Source: Rhodovulum sulfidophilum DSM 1374
Lineage (GTDB): Bacteria; Pseudomonadota; Alphaproteobacteria; Rhodobacterales; Rhodobacteraceae
NCBI RefSeq assembly: GCF_001633165.1
Contig: NZ_CP015418.1
Coordinates: 3,968,001-4,032,000 of the forward strand
Direction: 5' to 3'
DNA: 64,000 bases
Below are positions 1-9,600 of this stretch, in pieces; positions within the stretch are counted from its first letter, which is position 1; every line of letters begins with the position of its first letter. The notes under the pieces were generated by a model. That model ran no database searches and had not been told where the DNA came from. It saw nothing but the letters and a program-made list of their open reading frames with translations. A program made the translations under genes and the position numbers.

Positions 1-2075
1 ACACCGCCGATGGCCGCAAGGATCGAGGGAATATACTTGCCCTGCATCCAGGCCCCGCCGCGCGGATCGAAGACCGCCTTCAGTTCCTCGACCACGAAGC
101 TCACGTCGCCCCCCCTGCGGAACACCGCCGAGATCATCCGCGTCAGCGCCACCGTCCAGGCGAAATGCTCCATGTTCTTCGAATTGATGAAGACCTCGAA
201 GGGGCGACGGCGACCGGCGATGACGATGTCGTTGATGGTGATGTAAATCGCATGCTCGCTGTCGGGCCATTTCAGCTTGTAGGTATTGCCCTCCAGCTCG
301 TGCGGCCGGTCGAGCGGATCGGACAGATAGACGACATCGGCGCCGGTCTCGGCCTCGGGCGTCTTCTCCGAGTTCTCAGACACGCTCAGAACCGAGCCGG
401 TCACGTCGTTCGGACGGTAGGTCGTGCAGCCCTTGCAGCCGGTTTCATAGGCCTGCATGTAGACGTCCTTGAAGGCGTCGAAGGCGATATCCTCGGGACA
501 GTTGATGGTCTTTGAAATCGAGGAATCGACCCAGGTCTGGGCCGCCGCCTGCATCCGCACATGCTCGGAGGGCGGCAGGGTCTGGGCGTTCACGAAATAC
601 TCGGGCAGCTCGGCATCGCCGAACTTGTCGCGCCAGAGCTGCACCGCGTAGTCGACCACTTCCTCCTCGGTCCGGCTGCCGTCGCGCTGCAGCACCTTGC
701 GCTTGTAGCTGTAGGCAAAGACCGGCTCGATCCCCGACGAGACATTGCCCGCATAAAGGCTGATCGTCCCCGTGGGCGCGATCGAGGTCAAAAGCGCATT
801 GCGGATCCCATGTTCGGCGATGGCGGCGCGCACATCGGCATCCATCTGCGCCAGGGCCCCGCTTCCGAGATATTGCTCGGCATCGAAAAGCGGAAACGCC
901 CCCTTCTCCTTCGCCAATTGCACCGAAGCCAGATAGGCGGCTCGGGCGATCCGGTGCAACCAGCGCGAGGTCTGACGCGCCGCCTCCTCGGACCCGTAGC
1001 GCTGGCCCACCATCAGCAGCGCATCGGCAAGCCCGGTGACGCCAAGACCGATCCGGCGCTTGGCCTTGGCCTCGTGACGCTGCGCGTCGAGCGCAAAGCG
1101 CGAGATGTCGACCACGTTGTCCATCATCCTGACCGCAGTCGCGACCAGCGCCTCGAGCGCCGCCTCATCCAGCGCAGCCCCCTTCTCGAAGGGATTGGCG
1201 ACAAGGCGCGCGAGGTTGATCGAGCCCAGCAGGCAGGCGCCATAAGGCGGCAGGGGCTGCTCGCCGCAGGGGTTGGTGGCGGCGATGGTCTCGCAATAGG
1301 CGAGGTTGTTCATCTGGTTGATACGGTCGATGAAGATCACGCCCGGCTCGGCATAGTCATAGGTCGCCTGCATGATCCGGTTCCACAGATCGCGCGCCTC
1401 GAGGGTGTGATAGACCTTGCCGCCGAATTGCAGATCCCAGGTCCCGCCAGCCTTCACCGCCTCCATGAAGGCATCGCTCACCAGCACGGACAGGTTGAAA
1501 TTCCGCAGCCGCGCCGGGTCCTGCTTGGCGGTGATGAACTGCTCGATATCGGGGTGATCGCAGCGCATCGTCGCCATCATCGCGCCGCGGCGCGAGCCCG
1601 CCGACATGATCGTGCGGCACATCGCGTCCCAGACATCCATGAAGGAGAGCGGCCCCGAGGCATCCGCCGCAACGCCCTTCACATCCGCGCCCTTGGGGCG
1701 GATCGTCGAGAAGTCGTAGCCGATGCCCCCGCCCTGCTGCATGGTCAGCGCGGCTTCCTTCAGCATGTCGAAGATGCCGGCCATGCTGTCGGGGATCGTG
1801 CCCATCACGAAGCAGTTGAACAGCGTCACCGCCCGCCCCGTTCCCGCACCCGCGGTGATCCTGCCCGCGGGCAGGAACTTGAAATCCTCAAGCGCGGCAA
1901 AGAATTCCGCCTCGCGGGCATCCCGTTCCGCCTCGGGCTCGGCCTCGGCCAGGGACCGGGCGATGCGGCGCCAGCTGTCCTCGACGGTCATGTCGACAGG
2001 CGTCCCGTCCGAGCCTTTCAGACGGTATTTCATGTCCCAGATCTGCTCGGCGATGGGGGCGGCGAAACGGCTCAT
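1..2075 (-). CDS. nrdJ: Adenosylcobalamin-dependent (class II) ribonucleotide reductase, 3' end cut by window
   Basis: Reduces ribonucleotides to deoxyribonucleotides using adenosylcobalamin, independent of oxygen; cytoplasmic. The first 691 or so codons are present, and the frame runs off the left edge within a GAWMQGKYIPS segment typical of NrdJ from alphaproteobacteria. The protein opens MSRFAAPIAEQIWDMKYRL, and the ATG at 2075 is preceded by GAGGAT at suitable spacing. The frame is open over the whole 2 kb, with family-like stretches throughout. The upstream 137 bp separates it from a divergent DUF1489 gene. I see no B12 riboswitch or NrdR box there. The family is certain; the C-terminal part, which should carry the redox cysteines, lies outside the window. 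Confidence 0.93.
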   Translation of the reverse strand, partial: MSRFAAPIAEQIWDMKYRLKGSDGTPVDMTVEDSWRRIARSLAEAEPEAERDAREAEFFAALEDFKFLPAGRITAGAGTGRAVTLFNCFVMGTIPDSMAGIFDMLKEAALTMQQGGGIGYDFSTIRPKGADVKGVAADASGPLSFMDVWDAMCRTIMSAGSRRGAMMATMRCDHPDIEQFITAKQDPARLRNFNLSVLVSDAFMEAVKAGGTWDLQFGGKVYHTLEARDLWNRIMQATYDYAEPGVIFIDRINQMNNLAYCETIAATNPCGEQPLPPYGACLLGSINLARLVANPFEKGAALDEAALEALVATAVRMMDNVVDISRFALDAQRHEAKAKRRIGLGVTGLADALLMVGQRYGSEEAARQTSRWLHRIARAAYLASVQLAKEKGAFPLFDAEQYLGSGALAQMDADVRAAIAEHGIRNALLTSIAPTGTISLYAGNVSSGIEPVFAYSYKRKVLQRDGSRTEEEVVDYAVQLWRDKFGDAELPEYFVNAQTLPPSEHVRMQAAAQTWVDSSISKTINCPEDIAFDAFKDVYMQAYETGCKGCTTYRPNDVTGSVLSVSENSEKTPEAETGADVVYLSDPLDRPHELEGNTYKLKWPDSEHAIYITINDIVIAGRRRPFEVFINSKNMEHFAWTVALTRMISAVFRRGGDVSFVVEELKAVFDPRGGAWMQGKYIPSILAAIGG

Positions 2076-2212
2076 TTGGGGATCCTCGGATGCGCGCGGA
2101 AGATTACTCGGCAAAGGAGGTCGGTGGGGTCGAGAACACCGACGCTGTTCCTTGAACTCCGCAACAGATAGCTTAGTTTGGGGTCTCATCAACAGAATCT
2201 GGTGGATGCACG

Positions 2213-2647
2213 ATGGCGAGGGGCCATGTCAATCTTGTAAAGCTCTGCGTTGGCGCCGAGCGGGTCGAGGACCTGATCGACTGGCAGGCCGAGCGCCGTG
2301 CCACCCTGCCCGACGGGCTGCCCCGCCATGTCACCCGGATGTGGCCCAAGCGCGCGGCCGAGCTGCTTGACGGTGGCTCGCTCTACTGGGTGTTCAAGGG
2401 CATGATCCTGGCCCGGCAAAACGTGCTGCGGCTTGACGAGGTCACCGGCGAGGACGGCATCACGCGCTGCGCCATCGTGCTCGACCCCGAGGTGATCCGC
2501 ACCGAGGCGGTGCCGCGGCGTCCCTTCCAGGGCTGGCGCTATCTCGAAGAGGGCAATGCCCCGCGCGATCTGCCTGCCGCCAGCGCCCAGGAGGACGACC
2601 TGCCGCCGCAATTGATGGCGGCTCTGGCCGAGATCGGGGTCAGGTAG
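2213..2647 (+). CDS. DUF1489 family protein
   Basis: Small cytoplasmic protein of 144 aa of the uncharacterised DUF1489 family, common in Rhodobacterales and Rhizobiales. Recognisable features are the N-terminal HVNLVKLCVGAE, the central TRMWPKRAAELL, and the tail segment RRPFQGWRYLEEG followed by a D-L-P-P-Q-L-M helix. No signal peptide, membrane segment or catalytic motif is visible. It is divergent from nrdJ and convergent with hisG, so it is a single-gene unit. A small inverted repeat 5 bp after its stop may end transcription. Function unknown. Confidence 0.85.
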   Translation: MARGHVNLVKLCVGAERVEDLIDWQAERRATLPDGLPRHVTRMWPKRAAELLDGGSLYWVFKGMILARQNVLRLDEVTGEDGITRCAIVLDPEVIRTEAVPRRPFQGWRYLEEGNAPRDLPAASAQEDDLPPQLMAALAEIGVR

Positions 2648-2652
2648 ACCTG

Positions 2653-2675
2653 ACTTGCCTGCGGGTGCGGCAAGT
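2653..2675 (+). terminator. Weak hairpin after the DUF1489 gene
   Basis: Arms ACTTGCC (2653-2659) and GGCAAGT (2669-2675) with a 9-nt loop, followed by TTG. It lies between two convergent genes. There is no real U-tract, so this is only a candidate terminator. Confidence 0.35.
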
Positions 2676-2826
2676 TTGCACTGGCGAAATCCCGTCCCCG
2701 GACGAACAGTTGCGATGAGGGCAGCGGCTGCCTGCGAGGGGCGCTACAGCGATCACCAGGGGGCGGGCCGGTCGTTGCCCTGCGCCCGCGATCCCGTGTG
2801 AGCCGCACAAGCCTGCAAGGCCGCCG

Positions 2827-3525
2827 TCAGGCGGTCAGACCCAGGCGGTCAAGCAGGGCGCGCAGATTGGTGCGGTCGGTATCGCTATAGGCGGCGAGAC
2901 GCGACTTGAACAGCGTCGCCTGACTGCGGTGGATCAGCCCGTCGGAGAGAATCTTCAGGTGGTTGGCCCGCAGCGTCTCGCCGGTCGAGGTGATGTCGGC
3001 AATGGCCTCGGCGGTCAGGTTCTTGACCGTGCCCTCGGTCGCGCCCTGGCTGTCGACCAGCTGGTAATCGGCCACCCCCGCATCGCGCAGGAACACCCGC
3101 ACCAGCCGGTGATACTTGGTCGCGATCCGCAGCCGGTGACCATGGGCGGCCCGGAAGGCCGCGGCCGCGGCGTCGAGATCGTCCAGCGTGTCGACATCGG
3201 CCCAGCAGCGCGGCACCGCGATGATCAGATCGGCAAAGCCGAAGCCCATCGGCTCGAGCTCCAGCACCCGATGTTCCCAGTCGGCGATCCGCTCCTGCAC
3301 CAGATCCGACCCGGTCACACCCAGATGGATCCGCCCCGAGGCCAGTTCGCGCGGGATCTCGCCCGCCGAGAGCAGCACCAGCTCGATCCCGTCGACGCCC
3401 TCGACCGCCCCCGAATATTCGCGGTCGGAGCCGGTGCGGGCGATCGAGATGCCGCGCTCGGCGAACCAGTCGAAGGTCTTTTCCATCAGCCGCCCCTTGG
3501 ACGGCACCCCGAGCTTCAGCGTCAT
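2827..3525 (-). CDS. hisG: ATP phosphoribosyltransferase catalytic subunit, short form
   Basis: First enzyme of histidine synthesis: condenses ATP with PRPP. At 232 aa it is the short form, which lacks the C-terminal regulatory domain and needs HisZ. Opens MTLKLGVPSKGRLMEKT; the PRPP-binding part includes SQGATEGTVKNLTAEAI and ITSTGETLRANHLKIL around residues 145-185. The start overlaps the end of hisZ by 4 bp (ATGA), so the two subunits are translationally coupled. It is the last gene of the leftward hisS-hisZ-hisG run. Histidine feedback would be expected to act through HisZ (family knowledge). Confidence 0.95.
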   Translation of the reverse strand: MTLKLGVPSKGRLMEKTFDWFAERGISIARTGSDREYSGAVEGVDGIELVLLSAGEIPRELASGRIHLGVTGSDLVQERIADWEHRVLELEPMGFGFADLIIAVPRCWADVDTLDDLDAAAAAFRAAHGHRLRIATKYHRLVRVFLRDAGVADYQLVDSQGATEGTVKNLTAEAIADITSTGETLRANHLKILSDGLIHRSQATLFKSRLAAYSDTDRTNLRALLDRLGLTA

Positions 3526-4628
3526 GCCAGCGCCTCCGTCAGAGACAGCACCAGTTCGGGCCGGACCACACCGCCGACCGCGGGCACCTCGCGGCCGCGC
3601 CCCAGAATGCGGGTCAGCGCGTCATAGCGCCCGCCCGTGGCCACCGGCGGCAACCCCGGCTGGCCCTCGGCATAGAAGCCGAAGACGAAACCGTCGTAAT
3701 ATTCCATCGTGGTCCGACCGTAGCTCGCCTCGAAATCCAAGAGATCGACATCGATCCCCTGCCCCTCCAGCGCGTCCAGCCGGGCCTGCATCCGGTCGAC
3801 CGCCGGGCCGATGGTCCTGAGGTCCACCGCGATGTCGCGCAGATGCGCCAGCGCGTTGACCGAGGTCTCGCGGATCGACAACAGATCCTCCAGCAATTCG
3901 GTCTCGCCGGTCGAAACCGGCGGCTCGGCCGCGTCCTGCACCAGCGCATGCAGCCTGCAGGACACATCGGCGCGCGAGCGCAGCCCGATTTCCGGCGCGG
4001 CCGCCTTCAGCACCGCCTCGACCCCATGCGCCTTGATCTCGGCCAGCAGCCGCTTGCGGCTTTCAGGCAGCGGCATGCGTCCCGCGAACCGTTCCAGCAG
4101 CGCCCGGAACCGGCGCGGCCGCCAGACATGCCGACGCAGCGCCGCCTTGCGCTTGTCGGAGGCCGAGAGCCCGTCGACGGCGGCAAGGATCAGCCCGATA
4201 TCGCCGGTCGCGGCCCGCAGGTCGAGCGGCGAGAGCGCCTCGGAGAACAGCGCGAACACCTCGGCATCGGCCTCGGCCGGGCTCTCGCCGCCGAAAAGCT
4301 CGTAGCCGACCTGGATATATTCGTTGGGCCGGGACGGGTCGCGCTCCTGCCGTCGGAACACCTCGCCGCAATAGGTGTAGCGGGCCGGGTCGGCGGCGCT
4401 GTCCATATGCATCTGCACCACCGGCACGGTGAAATCGGGGCGCAGCATCTGTTCACCCCGCAGCGCGTCCGAGGTCACATAGGCCCGCGCCCGGATGTCC
4501 TCGCCATAGAGGTCGAGCAGGGTCTCGGCCGGTTGCAGGATCGCGGTCTGAACCGGTTCGGCCCCCGCGCCCCGGAAGAACACATGCAGCCGTTCGGCCT
4601 GCGCGAGGATGCGGCCCTTGTCTTCCAC
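3522..4628 (-). CDS. hisZ: ATP phosphoribosyltransferase regulatory subunit HisZ
   Basis: A 368-aa catalytically idle paralogue of histidyl-tRNA synthetase that assembles with short HisG and confers histidine feedback inhibition. HisRS-like core motifs are visible: RPDFTVPVVQMHM, the motif-2-like CGEVFRRQERDPSRPNEY, and the C-terminal TGGRYDALTRILGRG, close to HisRS motif 3. The anticodon-binding domain seen in true HisRS is missing. The gene starts 3 bp after the hisS stop and overlaps hisG by 4 bp. Having HisZ directly beside its paralogue HisS is a neat tRNA/histidine operon. Confidence 0.93.
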   Translation of the reverse strand: MEDKGRILAQAERLHVFFRGAGAEPVQTAILQPAETLLDLYGEDIRARAYVTSDALRGEQMLRPDFTVPVVQMHMDSAADPARYTYCGEVFRRQERDPSRPNEYIQVGYELFGGESPAEADAEVFALFSEALSPLDLRAATGDIGLILAAVDGLSASDKRKAALRRHVWRPRRFRALLERFAGRMPLPESRKRLLAEIKAHGVEAVLKAAAPEIGLRSRADVSCRLHALVQDAAEPPVSTGETELLEDLLSIRETSVNALAHLRDIAVDLRTIGPAVDRMQARLDALEGQGIDVDLLDFEASYGRTTMEYYDGFVFGFYAEGQPGLPPVATGGRYDALTRILGRGREVPAVGGVVRPELVLSLTEALA

Positions 4629-4631
4629 CGT

Positions 4632-6128
4632 TCAGCCCTCGCCCTGGGCCAGCAGACGCCGGACCTCGGTCACCAGATCCGCGCGCGCCGCCTCGAACTG
4701 GGCGGGCTGGGACTTCCATTCCTCGAGGCTGGCGCTTTCGGCGATCTTCGCGCCCAGCACCAGATCCTTGATCTGGACGACACCGCGCGCCGCCTCGTCG
4801 CTGCCCTGGATGATGGCGACTGGCGACTGGCGTTTGTCGGCGTATTTGAGCTGGTTGCCGAAGTTCTTCGGATTGCCCAGATAGACCTCGGCGCGGATGC
4901 CGGCACTGCGCAGCTCGCCCACCATGGTCTGATACTCGGCCATCCGGTCGCGATCCATCACGGTCACGATCACCGGCCCGTCCATTCCGGCCCCGGCCCG
5001 GCCCTTGGCGCGCAGCGCCGCCAGCAGCCGGTCGACCCCGATCGAGACCCCGGTCGCGGGCACTTCCTGCCCGGTGAAGCGCTTGACCAGATCGTCATAG
5101 CGCCCGCCGCCCGCGACGGACCCGAACTGCCGCGGCCGCCCCTTCTCGTCGAGGATCTCGAAGGTCAGCTCGGCCTCGAAGACCGGGCCGGTATAATAGC
5201 CAAGCCCCCGCACGACGGAGGGGTCGAGGATGATACGGTCGGGGCCATAGCCTTGGGCGTCGAGCAGGGTGGCGATGGTTTCCAGCTCGTCGACGCCCTG
5301 GCCCCCCATGGCCGAGCCCGCAACCAGTTCGCGCAGCCGCGCGCAGGTTTCGGCGCCGGTCTCGCGGCGGGCGGCCATGAAGCCCATCACCACCTCGGCC
5401 TGAGCTTCGGACAGCTTCGCGCCATCGGTGAAATCGCCCGAATCGTCCTTGCGGCCCTCGCCCAGAAGCGCGCGCACGCCCGCCTCGCCCAGCCGGTCGA
5501 GCTTGTCGATGGCGCGCAGAACGATGCCGCGTTCGGCCTCGAATTTCGAGGGATCAACGGGGTCGAGCACGCCCGCGACCTCCATCACCCCGTTCAGGAC
5601 CTTGCGGTTGTTCACCCGGACGACATAGTCGCCGCGCGGGATGCCGACCGTTTCCAGCGCATCCGAGAGCATGGCGCAGATCTCGGCATCGGCGGCGACG
5701 CTCGCAGCACCCACCGTATCGGCATCGCATTGATAGAACTGGCGGAACCGCCCCGGGCCCGGCTTTTCGTTGCGCCAGACCGGCCCCATGGCATAGCGCC
5801 GGTAAGGGTTCGGCAGATCGTTGCGGAATTGCGCCGCGACCCGGGCCAGCGGCGCGGTCAGGTCATAGCGGAGCGCGACCCAGTCGCTGTCCTCCTCCTG
5901 CCAGGCGAAGACGCCTTCATTCGGGCGGTCGACATCGGGCAGGAACTTGCCCAGCGCCTCGACCGTCTCGACGGCGGAGGTCTCAAGAGGATCGTAACCA
6001 TAGCGGTGGTAGACCTCGGCGATACGGTCGAGCATCGCCTTTCGTTCGGTGACATCGACGCCGAAATAGTCGCGGAACCCCTTGGGCGTCTCGGCCCTGG
6101 GGCGGCGGGGTTTCTTGTCCTTGGCCAT
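4632..6128 (-). CDS. hisS: Histidyl-tRNA synthetase
   Basis: Charges tRNA-His with histidine; cytoplasmic class II synthetase. 498 aa from the chosen ATG at 6128, giving [21 protein letters not shown] and preceded by GAGAGA. The frame stays open upstream to 6305, but that extension is low-complexity and overlaps the divergent gene at 6214. Motif 2 is seen as [19 protein letters not shown], the histidine-specific loop as [15 protein letters not shown], and motif 3 as [19 protein letters not shown] with [13 protein letters not shown]. It carries an extra internal segment compared with short bacterial HisRS, as usual in alphaproteobacteria. First gene of hisS-hisZ-hisG. Confidence 0.95.
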   Translation of the reverse strand: MAKDKKPRRPRAETPKGFRDYFGVDVTERKAMLDRIAEVYHRYGYDPLETSAVETVEALGKFLPDVDRPNEGVFAWQEEDSDWVALRYDLTAPLARVAAQFRNDLPNPYRRYAMGPVWRNEKPGPGRFRQFYQCDADTVGAASVAADAEICAMLSDALETVGIPRGDYVVRVNNRKVLNGVMEVAGVLDPVDPSKFEAERGIVLRAIDKLDRLGEAGVRALLGEGRKDDSGDFTDGAKLSEAQAEVVMGFMAARRETGAETCARLRELVAGSAMGGQGVDELETIATLLDAQGYGPDRIILDPSVVRGLGYYTGPVFEAELTFEILDEKGRPRQFGSVAGGGRYDDLVKRFTGQEVPATGVSIGVDRLLAALRAKGRAGAGMDGPVIVTVMDRDRMAEYQTMVGELRSAGIRAEVYLGNPKNFGNQLKYADKRQSPVAIIQGSDEAARGVVQIKDLVLGAKIAESASLEEWKSQPAQFEAARADLVTEVRRLLAQGEG

Positions 6129-6213
6129 CGGTCTCTCGCCACTGCCTACGCGTCGCGCGGGGTCTAGCGGAAGGGGGGCCGGGGGGCAAGGTCGCGCAAG
6201 GTCCGGAGGACAC

Positions 6214-6396
6214 ATGGATCGGGAATTGACCATATTGGACAACCGGATTGCCCGGCTGAGCGGCGAGCTTGACGGGCTGAGCCGCGACATCGCGCGGCAG
6301 GGCAAGGAGATCGACCGGTTCCGGCGTCAGGTGGCCGCGACACTCGCGCGCGCCGCCGAACGCGACCGCACCGAAGCGGCGGAGGTCGCCTCCTGA
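6214..6396 (+). CDS. Small coiled-coil protein, possibly SlyX-like
   Basis: A 60-aa cytoplasmic protein, almost entirely a heptad-patterned helix ([19 protein letters not shown] onwards) with a charged tail ending TEAAEVAS. The start is supported by GGAGGA 4-10 bp upstream. It is transcribed divergently from hisS across a short shared promoter region. Size and heptads recall SlyX-type proteins, but the conserved family core is not clear enough to name it. The good ribosome binding site and normal codon use suggest a real gene. Confidence 0.6.
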   Translation: MDRELTILDNRIARLSGELDGLSRDIARQGKEIDRFRRQVAATLARAAERDRTEAAEVAS

Positions 6397-6433
6397 TCAG
6401 GGCCGCGGCGACGGGTGGCAGACGTCAGGATAT

Positions 6434-6455
6434 GGGTATTTCTGCCAAGAAGAAG
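6434..6455 (+). repeat. 22-bp copy of the GGGTATTT...AAGAAGAAG repeat
   Basis: GGGTATTT + CT + GCCAAGAAGAAG. The same sequence, differing at one to three bases, occurs at 13439-13460, 54019-54040 and, inverted, at 11322-11343. This copy is in the 254-bp gap between the small coiled-coil gene and dnaE (convergent genes), without the upstream double hairpin found in the xdh copies. Confidence 0.6.
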
Positions 6456-6650
6456 GCGAAAGCGGTGCTGCGTAGCTGGCGCGTCTGAGCCACGGCGGGG
6501 AAACAAGCGTAACGTCGCGCCGCAGCGATGAGCGCCGCGCCGAAAGCGGGGTGTCTCTTGCGACCGCGCCGCGACCCGCGCGAAGGAACAAGGCCGGGCG
6601 GGCTTGGGCAGAACGCTGGGGCATCAGAGCTGCGCTCTTGCGCGCCCGGC

Positions 6651-9600
6651 TCAGACCTCTTCGACCATGGCAACGCCGGGCAGGCTGCGCAGCGCGCCCT
6701 TGATCTGGGGATTGACCGGGTAGCGGTCGTTCAGTGTCATCCGGACCTCGCCGGGAAGGTCGGGGGCCACCAGGCTGAATTCGATCGGGCCGCGACCGCG
6801 CGCCCCGCTTTCGCCCCGCGCCCGGTCGAGCAGGGTTGCAACCGCCTCGACCGCGGCCTCGGTCTCGACCACCACCTTGAGCCCGATCGCCCCGGCATCG
6901 GCCACGACCGTATCGACCGGCTGCACCGAACGGCCCAGGAGTTTCAGCTGGTCGTTTTCCAGATTGGCCTCGACCTGGACCACCACATTCATGCCCGGCT
7001 CGAGCTGATCGCGCGCCACCTCGAGCACATCCGAGAACAGCGTGACCTCGAACAGCCCGGTCGGGTCCGACATCTGCACGAAGGCGAAGCGGTTGCCCTT
7101 GGCCGACTTGCGTTCCTGCCGCGCGGCGACCGCGCCCGCCATGCGAAGCACGGCCGGCCCCGCCTTGGTCTTTTCCTCGACCTCGGCCTTGGTCATCACC
7201 TTCTTGCGCCTGAGCGCGGGCATGTAATCGTCGAGCGGATGCCCCGACAGGTAGAAGCCGATGGCCTTCTGCTCTTCGGCCAGACGTTCGTTCGGAAGCC
7301 AGTCCGGGACCTGCGCCGGGCGCGGCTCGGGCAGGTCCTCGCCCGCCTCTCCGAACAGCGAAACCTGCGCCGAGGCACGCTGGTCGTGGATCGCGGCGGA
7401 ATAGCCCACCAGCGCGTCGAGGCTTTCGAAGACCCGGCGGCGGTTGCCGTCGAGCGCGTCGAACGCCCCGGCGCGGGCCAGCATTTCCAGCGGGCGCTTG
7501 CCGACATGCTTCATGTCGACCCGGCGGGCGAAATCGAAGAGCGAGTCGAAGGGCCGGTCGCCGCGCGCCGCGACGATCAGCTTCATCGCCTCGATCCCCA
7601 CATTCTTGAGCGCGCCCAGCGCATAGACGAGGCAGCCTTCCTGCACGTCGAATGTGGGGAAAGAGCGGTTCACGCATGGCGCGACGATCTCGAGATCGAG
7701 CCCGCGGCGCACCTCCTCGGCATAGACCGCAAGCTTGTCGGTCAGGTGGATATCGCAGTTCATGACGCCCGCCATGAACTCGACCGGGTGGTTGGCCTTC
7801 AGCCAGGCGGTCTGGTAGCTGACCACCGCATAGGCTGCGGCGTGGGACTTGTTGAAGCCGTAATTGGCGAATTTTTCCAGGAGGTCGAAGACCTCGGCCG
7901 CCTTCTTGGCATCGACGCCGTTCTTCTTGGCCCCCTCGACGAATTTCGGCCGCTCGGCATCCATTGCCTCCTTGATCTTCTTGCCCATGGCGCGGCGCAG
8001 AAGGTCGGCGCCGCCCAGGCTGTAGCCTGCCATCACCTGGGCGATCTGCATCACCTGTTCCTGATAGACGATGATGCCCTGGGTCTCGGCCAGGATATGG
8101 TCGATGGTGGGGTGGATCGATTCAAGCGGCTTGAGCCCCTGCTTCACCTCGCAATAGGTGGGAATGTTCTCCATCGGGCCGGGACGGTACAGCGCCACCA
8201 GCGCCACGATATCCTCGATGCAGGTCGGCTTCATGCGCCTGAGCGCATCCATCATGCCCGAGCTTTCCACCTGGAACACCGCGACCGTATGGGCCGTCGA
8301 GTAAAGCTCGTAGGTCTTCGGGTCATCCAGCGGAATATGCCCGATATCGTTCTCGGCCCCGGCCGCCGGTTCGTAAAGGACCGTGCCATCGGCCGCCTGA
8401 TGCAGCGGCCGGCCGCTTTTCAGGATCAGGTCGATGGCGTTCCGGACCACGGTCAGCGTCTTCAGCCCGAGGAAGTCGAACTTCACCAGACCGGCCTGCT
8501 CCACCCATTTCATGTTGAACTGGGTCGCGGGCATGTCCGAGCGCGGGTCCTGATAGAGCGGCACCAGATCGTCGAGCGGCCGGTCGCCGATCACCACCCC
8601 CGCCGCGTGGGTCGAGGCGTTGCGTAAAAGGCCCTCGACCTGCTGGCCATAGGTCAGCAGCCGGTCCACGACTTCTTCGTTCTTCGCCGCCTCGCGCAGC
8701 CGCGGCTCGTCGGTCAGGGCCTGCGAGATCGAGACCGGCTTGACACCCTCGACCGGGATCAGCTTCGACAGCTTGTCGACCTGGCCATAGGGCATCTGCA
8801 GCACCCGGCCCACGTCGCGGACCGCGGCCTTGGACAGAAGCGCACCGAAGGTGATGATCTGGGCCACCTTCTCGCGGCCGTATTTCTTCTGCACGTAATG
8901 GATGACCTCCTCGCGGCGATCCATGCAGAAGTCGATGTCGAAGTCGGGCATCGAGACCCGTTCGGGGTTCAGGAAGCGTTCGAACAGCAGCGAATAGCGC
9001 AGGGGGTCGAGGTCGGTGATGGTCAGCGCATAGGCCACCAGAGAGCCCGCGCCCGAGCCCCGCCCCGGCCCCACCGGAATGCCGTGCTCCTTGCCCCATT
9101 TGATGAAGTCGGCCACGATCAGGAAATAGCCCGGGAAGCCCATCCCCTCGATGATCCCGAGCTCGAATTTCAGCCGTTTCTCGTAATCCTCGACCGGCGC
9201 GGCATGGGGAATGACCGCCAGCCGGGCCTCGAGCCCCTCCCAGGCCTGGCGGCGCAGTTCCTCGACCTCGTCATCGGCGAAACGCGGCAGGATCGGCTTG
9301 CGCTTTTCCGATTTCACCGCGCAGCGGCGGGCGATCTCGACGGTGTTCTCCAGCGCCTCGGGCAGATCGGCGAACAGCGCCGCCATCTCTTCGGGGGTCT
9401 TGAAATAATGCTGCGGCGTCAGGCGGCGGCGCGGCTCGGCCTGGTCCACATAGGCCCCGTCGGCGATGCACAGAAGCGCGTCATGGGCCTCGTACATGTC
9501 GGATTTGGGGAAATAGACGTCATTGGTCGCGACCAGCGGCAGGTCCATGGCATAGGCCATCTCGACATGAGCGCGCTCGGTCTCGCGCTCGGCCTCGGTC

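Noticed and set aside
561..2171. Long rightward open frame of 536 codons
   Set aside because: It is antisense to nrdJ; the leftward frame gives clear ribonucleotide reductase sequence and a ribosome binding site. In this GC-rich DNA long antisense frames are expected.
2076..2212. Cobalamin riboswitch or NrdR box upstream of nrdJ
   Set aside because: Looked for a B12-box-like segment and NrdR palindromes; neither is visible in the 137 bp.
3843..6167. Rightward open frame of 774 codons
   Set aside because: Antisense to hisZ and hisS, Arg/Gly/His-rich translation with no family resemblance.
7915..7936. Another TTCTTCTTGG match to the repeat tail
   Set aside because: It encodes the conserved GAKKNG part of DnaE and lacks the rest of the repeat.
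6528..8627. Rightward open frame of 699 codons
   Set aside because: Antisense to dnaE; composition typical of a shadow frame.
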